IMG/VR virus record: IMGVR_UViG_3300033143_000243
Span: 1 to 24,845 of that record
Strand: one strand, 5' to 3'
DNA length: 24,845 nucleotides
From: a virus
Part shown: one piece after another, positions 22,046-24,845 of the stretch
Layout: each line of letters begins with the position of its first letter
Numbering within the stretch: the first letter of the stretch is position 1
The notes under the pieces: model-generated
Database searches by the model: none
The model's input: the letters and a program-made list of their open reading frames with translations, nothing else
Told to the model about the DNA's origin: nothing
Translations under genes and position numbers: made by a program

Positions 22046-23708
22046 AAGTTCTAGCTAAAGTTACAATAGCATTAGTGCTGCATATAGTAAGAGCTACAGA
22101 CGTAGCGTTTATTAAAGCACTAGTAGTTACTTTGGCTGGGTCTACTATTCCCATCTCCATCATATCTCCATGTTCTTGCGTCTTCACATTGTATCCGTAC
22201 TTAGGAACACTTACTTGAATCATGTTTACTTTTTGATTAGTTAAATCTTTTTTATCTACTTCTTTCCAATCTAGTCCAGCGTTTTCACATATTTGTTTAA
22301 AGGGCTCATATAAAGCGTGAGATAAAATATCACTAGCTGCTGCTTCTTCTTCAGTTCTTTTTTCAGCAATACTACCTTGGATAGACATGCGATAATGTTT
22401 TAAAGCTATTCCTCCTCCAGGTAGCACTCCACTTTCAAGTGCTGCCTTAACAGCACATACCGCATCCTCGATGCGGTCAAATTTTTCTTTTTGTTCTATA
22501 TCGGTAGCACCGCCTGCATATATAACGCCTATGCCACCTACTAGCGAAGCTATCCGAGATTCGAGAAATACTTTGTCGGCTTTCTTTGTAGCGGCTTTAT
22601 GTTGTTTCCAAAGTTGTTCTACTCTCTCATTGATTTCTTTTTGATTTGGATTCTCTGCGTCTTTAACTACTACGGTAGAGTTTCTACCTACTATAATCTT
22701 TTTAGCGAAGCCTAGGTCAGCTTCTTGTATAAGGCTGAGGTCATCGCCTGTTTTCTCTGAATAGTATGTAGCTCCTAGCGATAGAGCGATGTCTTGCATA
22801 AGCTCATGTTGCTTATATCCAAATGACGGTGGTTCTATCACACACATTCTAACTTTGTTCTTTACCACATTGGCTGCAATGGTATTTAGAAAGTTTGGTG
22901 ATGTAGGAGCTATAATAAGAAGTTTCTGTTGTTGACCTACGATAGGTTTCAAAACTTGTTCAATTTGTAGTACGCTATCAATCTGTGCATCGCACACTAA
23001 TACATGGGTGTCTTCAAAGATGCATTCATCTTTTTCTTGGTCGGTGATAAAGAGTGGGGAATTATAGCCTCTGTCCAATTTAAACCCTTCGGTTACTTCG
23101 GAGTAAGTGTTTTCGTTTAGAGACTTCTCTACTGTAACGATTCCGTTCTTTCCGACTTTGTTATATGCGTCAGCAATTATCTTCCCTAATTCTTTATCGT
23201 TGTTTGCTGAAATGGTAGCTACATCCTTTAGCTTACCCTTAGTTATCTTAGTAGCAGATTTCGACAAATATTGAACATACCCATCTACATACTCTTGAAT
23301 GTGTTTTAGTAAAATGGTTTTGTTTAATGGAATGTGTTGTCCTTCTGGTCCTAGGTGATTATCATTAAGGTGTTCGTTAATCAACTTAACTAAAGACTCG
23401 GCTAGTACAATAGATGTTGTCGTTCCATCACCTGCGTCTAACGCAGTCTTGTCTGCCGCCTGCTTCATAATCTTAACCGCAAGGTTCTCGATTGGGTCAA
23501 GTAAATCAATTGACTTAGCTACAGTCACACCGTCTTTGGTTACTGTTAATCCTCCTGTATGATTTTGTGATTCTATTAATACCGTTTGTCCTGATGGTCC
23601 CAGCGTGGACTTTACTGCTTGGGATAATTTGCTGATTCCGCTTAATAGCTTTTTGCGAGCAGCCTCATCAAAGGCTAAATTTTTGGGTGAGTATCCTACC
23701 TCATTCAT
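22032..23708 (-). CDS. groEL: Phage-encoded GroEL chaperonin (558 aa)
   Basis: An ATP-driven folding ring, full length compared with about 548 residues in bacteria. The nucleotide-binding motifs are intact: TLGPSG (35-40), VTKDGVTVAKSI (56-67), DAGDGTTTS (91-99, with the catalytic Asp), RIEDAV (412-417) and GVLPGGGIAL (427-436). The closing YGYN (504-507) and MGIVDPAKVT (519-528) are also present. The apical domain has EGFKLDRGYNSPLFI, where E. coli GroEL has SPYF, so one substrate/GroES-contact Tyr is Leu. The GGM-rich tail is absent (ends TYESE), and there is an insertion of about ten residues near 115-128 (NDNHLGPEGQHIPL). It is first in its operon, behind the best promoter in the window. 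Confidence 0.93.
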   Translation of the reverse strand: MNEVGYSPKNLAFDEAARKKLLSGISKLSQAVKSTLGPSGQTVLIESQNHTGGLTVTKDGVTVAKSIDLLDPIENLAVKIMKQAADKTALDAGDGTTTSIVLAESLVKLINEHLNDNHLGPEGQHIPLNKTILLKHIQEYVDGYVQYLSKSATKITKGKLKDVATISANNDKELGKIIADAYNKVGKNGIVTVEKSLNENTYSEVTEGFKLDRGYNSPLFITDQEKDECIFEDTHVLVCDAQIDSVLQIEQVLKPIVGQQQKLLIIAPTSPNFLNTIAANVVKNKVRMCVIEPPSFGYKQHELMQDIALSLGATYYSEKTGDDLSLIQEADLGFAKKIIVGRNSTVVVKDAENPNQKEINERVEQLWKQHKAATKKADKVFLESRIASLVGGIGVIYAGGATDIEQKEKFDRIEDAVCAVKAALESGVLPGGGIALKHYRMSIQGSIAEKRTEEEAAASDILSHALYEPFKQICENAGLDWKEVDKKDLTNQKVNMIQVSVPKYGYNVKTQEHGDMMEMGIVDPAKVTTSALINATSVALTICSTNAIVTLARTYESE

Positions 23709-23731
23709 ATTTGATTAAATTAAATTTAAAA

Positions 23732-23761
23732 CAAATATAAATAAAAAACAGCACTAAACAA
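23732..23761 (-). promoter_or_regulatory. Promoter of the chaperonin operon (TTG-N19-TATATTTG)
   Basis: TATATTTG occupies 23739-23732 on the minus strand and TTG occupies 23761-23759, with a 19-base spacer. This fits the Bacteroidota pattern of TTTG (-33) and TAnnTTTG (-7). It lies 23 bases upstream of the groEL ATG, with a TTTAAATTTAATTTAAT leader in between. No CIRCE-type repeat was seen, so host heat-shock control through HrcA is not indicated. Confidence 0.65.
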
Positions 23762-23769
23762 TGGTGTAA

Positions 23770-23916
23770 CTATTTTATTGCTACTAACTCTTTAAGGTCT
23801 AACTTAAATACCTTATTAGCATTCTCTTTAACAAATGACACCAACGCATAATGTGTAGTGAGAGTCTTTATATATACTCTCTTACCTTTATATGTTAACC
23901 TACGTTTCATATTCAT
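23770..23916 (-). CDS. Small basic protein upstream of groEL (48 aa)
   Basis: MNMKRRLTYKGKRVYIKTLT followed by THYALVSFVKENANKVFKLD and LKELVAIK. It resembles a compact beta unit with an alternating basic/aliphatic pattern. The frame stays open upstream through AT-repeat sequence coding Lys/Asn/Ile runs, which I treat as non-coding. ATG at 23916 or 23910 is the likely start, eight or more bases after a TATATTTG box. No family is recognised. It ends about 60 bases before groEL and may be co-transcribed with it. Confidence 0.55.
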   Translation of the reverse strand: MNMKRRLTYKGKRVYIKTLTTHYALVSFVKENANKVFKLDLKELVAIK

Positions 23917-23924
23917 AACTTGTT

Positions 23925-23932
23925 CAAATATA
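23925..23932 (-). promoter_or_regulatory. Candidate -7 promoter box TATATTTG before the 48-residue gene
   Basis: The minus strand reads TATATTTG, eight bases before the ATG at 23916, identical to the groEL box. It lies at the edge of a very AT-rich stretch, so chance is a concern, but its placement is right. Confidence 0.45.
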
Positions 23933-23950
23933 ATAAATATGTTGACATGT

Positions 23951-24010
23951 TGTTTTTTTTTCTCTATATTATATATATATATATTATTATTATTATTCTT
24001 TTTTTTTTTC
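23951..24010. repeat. AT low-complexity tract with (AT)n, (ATT)n and poly-T runs
   Basis: T-runs, an alternating AT block (about 23966-23982), several ATT triplets and another long T-run follow one another without coding character. Directly beyond it lies a 12-base palindrome TTTCTTAAGAAA (24013-24024). Such tracts melt easily and may act as a DNA-unwinding or promoter-upstream element. They are also frequent places for replication slippage and assembly error. This is part of a 310-base stretch (23917-24226) without a gene. Confidence 0.7.
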
Positions 24011-24089
24011 AATTTCTTAAGAAAAAATCAACATAATTAACATAAAATAAATAAAGAACTGATAATCAGTAAGTTACGTTTTTGAAGAT

Positions 24090-24116
24090 TGACATATAAA
24101 TAACATACCTATGTCA
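24090..24116. repeat. Perfect inverted repeat TGACATA-N13-TATGTCA
   Basis: Two perfect 7-base arms (24090-24096 and 24110-24116) flank a 13-base spacer in the gene-free stretch between the 58-residue and 48-residue genes. It has no T-run, so it is not a typical terminator. Arm size and spacing would suit a dimeric DNA-binding protein. Confidence 0.5.
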
Positions 24117-24146
24117 TAAACAATATACTAACTTATAATTTACTAT

Positions 24147-24179
24147 AAAAAAAAAGAGGCAGTCTAAACAACTACCTCT
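24147..24179 (-). terminator. Rho-independent terminator after the 58-residue gene
   Basis: On the minus strand AGAGGTAG and CTGCCTCT form an eight-pair stem (one T-G wobble) with a nine-base loop, followed by eight or nine T residues. It lies about 47 bases after the stop of the gene at 24227-24403. Confidence 0.75.
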
Positions 24180-24226
24180 CCCCTTGAACAAACACACCTA
24201 AACGAAAGGACACTTTGGTGATACTT

Positions 24227-24403
24227 TTATAGTTTTTTAAATAAGTTTATGTTAGCATTTGCTAACTCATTCGCCTCAGCTATCATACGTACTTTCTCAG
24301 CACGCTTTCTTTCTTTCCTAGCTTTAGCAATTTTTGCGAGACCTATAACAGAATCCTGTCTGTTGTTTATCTCTCTACCTTTGTACATGTCTAATCCATC
24401 CAT
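24227..24403 (-). CDS. Small basic helical protein (58 aa)
   Basis: MDGLDMYKGREINNRQDSVI is followed by GLAKIAKARKERKRAEKVRM and IAEANELANANINLFKKL. From residue 17 on, it is one continuous Lys/Arg/Ala-rich helix, suited to coiled-coil pairing or nucleic-acid contact. A TATCTTTG box lies four bases upstream of the ATG, and a clean terminator follows, so it looks like a one-gene transcript. If a leader is needed, the internal ATG at residue 6 could be the start instead. Inside the gene is GTTAGC-ATTT-GCTAAC, an exact inverted repeat. I do not recognise the family. Confidence 0.6.
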   Translation of the reverse strand: MDGLDMYKGREINNRQDSVIGLAKIAKARKERKRAEKVRMIAEANELANANINLFKKL

Positions 24404-24407
24404 ATAA

Positions 24408-24415
24408 CAAAGATA
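24408..24415 (-). promoter_or_regulatory. Candidate -7 promoter box TATCTTTG four bases from a start codon
   Basis: The minus strand reads TATCTTTG TTAT ATG. This is the same box as at 21006 and 12095. The spacing implies a leaderless or nearly leaderless message, or use of the second ATG of the gene. Confidence 0.5.
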
Positions 24416-24516
24416 ATAAATTATTTGATACCCGAAAAATTATATTAGATATATATAGTATTTGGGTTCTATGGCAGTATGACGATGACTCCCCCAAATG
24501 GAAAGCCATATTTTTA

Positions 24517-24560
24517 CAGAGGTAGCCCCCTTTTTATATGTGTGTTACCTCTGATTTTTT
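24517..24560 (+). terminator. Hairpin CAGAGGTA/TACCTCTG followed by a T-run
   Basis: Perfect 8-base arms at 24517-24524 and 24546-24553 enclose a 21-base loop, with ATTTTTTT directly after on the plus strand. It could terminate a plus-strand transcript, yet no plus-strand gene precedes it, so a small RNA or a structural role is also possible. The long loop lowers confidence. Confidence 0.4.
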
Positions 24561-24639
24561 TAGCTTTTTTCTGAGATGCTACCACCCCCACACCATCCGC
24601 CCATGTGCCACCCCTCGCACCCGTTCCACCTACCACCAA

Positions 24640-24679
24640 CCCCCGAACCCGTACCCCGTACCCCCTACACCCCCCACCC
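24640..24679 (-). repeat. G-quadruplex-capable tract on the minus strand
   Basis: The plus strand has C-runs of 5, 3, 4, 5, 6 and 3 separated by GAA, GTA, GTA, TACA and A, so the minus strand has six G-runs with one-to-four-base loops. This satisfies the usual G3+N1-7 quadruplex pattern with runs to spare, in an otherwise AT-rich genome. CCCGTACCCCGTACCCC is a short tandem repeat within it. Confidence 0.75.
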
Positions 24680-24705
24680 ATTGACACCCATATAAAGAAA
24701 TATGA

Positions 24706-24717
24706 CTATTTAAATAG
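24706..24717. repeat. Perfect palindrome CTATTTAAATAG
   Basis: A 12-base perfect palindrome about 26 bases beyond the G-quadruplex-capable tract in the gene-free region. It could be a protein-binding site; AT-rich palindromes of this length also arise by chance. Confidence 0.4.
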
Positions 24718-24845
24718 ACGTTTAAAGACAAAGAGTCTTTCTTTTATCCCCCTTATTAATGATTTAGTCCTAAACAATTCTACATAATTTAAACTTTTTT
24801 AAATCTTTCTAACTGAGGTAGTTACAAGAAAATAAATAAAAAGTG

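Larger units (their letters stand above)
24420..24845. other. Gene-free control-type region at the right end
   Basis: No convincing gene was found on either strand over about 425 bases. The only longer open frame is the Pro/Thr-rich translation of the C-rich tract, which I reject. The stretch contains a large hairpin (24517-24553), an unusual C-rich block (about 24580-24680), a 12-base palindrome (24706-24717), and a weak stem AAAGAC/GTCTTT at 24724-24740. The right-most 60 bases are AT-rich and may be the leader of a gene beyond the window. Its make-up fits a replication or transcription control region, but this is inferred. Confidence 0.6.

Noticed and set aside
23917-24012. N-terminal extension of the 48-residue gene with Lys/Asn/Ile runs
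   Set aside because: It is the translation of (AT)n, (ATT)n and poly-A sequence, and a promoter box lies inside it, so the start is placed at 23916.
24250-24270. Inverted repeat GTTAGC-ATTT-GCTAAC as an operator
   Set aside because: It lies inside a coding frame, where the codons for Asn and Ala repeats explain it.
24724-24745. Stem AAAGAC/GTCTTT followed by CTTTT as a plus-strand terminator
   Set aside because: It has only six A/T-rich pairs and a broken T-run, and no gene ends there. Too weak to list as a terminator.
24605-24787. Plus-strand open frame reading as a Pro/Thr-rich protein
   Set aside because: It is the translation of the C-rich tract plus unrelated AT-rich sequence. It has no leader and no protein-like second half.
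24155-24820. GAGGTA word shared by the terminator at 24147, the hairpin at 24517 and sequence at 24815
   Set aside because: Six bases is too short to be meaningful, and the same word also occurs in coding sequence near 6870.
1-24845. tRNA genes, CRISPR arrays, insertion sequences or integration sites
   Set aside because: No cloverleaf, regular spaced repeats, transposase or integrase could be found by reading either strand.

Overview
The window looks like part of the late (structural) region of a tailed double-stranded DNA phage that infects a Bacteroidota host, most likely a marine flavobacterium. This host assignment is an inference. It rests on the strongly AT-rich sequence, the lack of GGAGG-type ribosome sites in front of genes, recurring AAATTAAAT-type leaders directly upstream of start codons, and nine intergenic boxes of the form TAnnTTTG, the -7 element of Bacteroidota promoters. 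Many small proteins also resemble, from memory, families common in marine phage metagenomes. No integrase, excisionase or clear lysogeny repressor was seen.

Almost every gene lies on the minus strand, so transcription runs from high to low coordinates. From the right, the layout is as follows. (1) 24420-24845 is a gene-free control-type region with a C-rich tract that is G-quadruplex-capable on the minus strand, a large hairpin and a palindrome. (2) Two small genes follow (24227-24403 and 23770-23916), separated by a terminator and an AT-rich low-complexity tract. (3) 21450-23708 is a chaperonin operon: GroEL, two small unknown genes, then GroES, all with overlapping ends. (4) A single plus-strand gene (21029-21484) may encode a winged-helix regulator. 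It is divergent from the main late operon across a paired palindrome, TTGTACAA-N4-TTGTACAA. (5) 18373-20989 is a dense train of small genes: Cys-rich peptides, membrane proteins, a membrane-anchored coiled coil and several very basic proteins. (6) 13449-18364 holds virion surface proteins rich in LamG-like domains. (7) 12111-13418 is a lysis cassette with a cysteine-type peptidoglycan-active enzyme and a holin. (8) 9468-12063 holds a coiled-coil protein and a large fibre with YadA-head-like repeats. (9) 1073-9445 carries packaging and head genes: small unknowns, a possible small terminase subunit, TerL, portal, scaffold and major capsid protein. (10) 227-1004 is a head-region gene with an apparent +1 frameshift. 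After a terminator and a promoter, another gene begins and runs off the left edge.

The most interesting theme is protein folding. The phage carries GroEL and GroES. The 187-residue protein at 8653-9216, in the packaging and head operon, also reads like two GroES (Cpn10)-like domains in tandem. This suggests a phage-specific chaperonin system with two different co-chaperonins. Other points of note are the apparent frameshift near 332, the TTG start of TerL, six TAATG stop/start junctions, boxes so close to ATG that some mRNAs may be leaderless, and a LamG protein that ends exactly at a module boundary.
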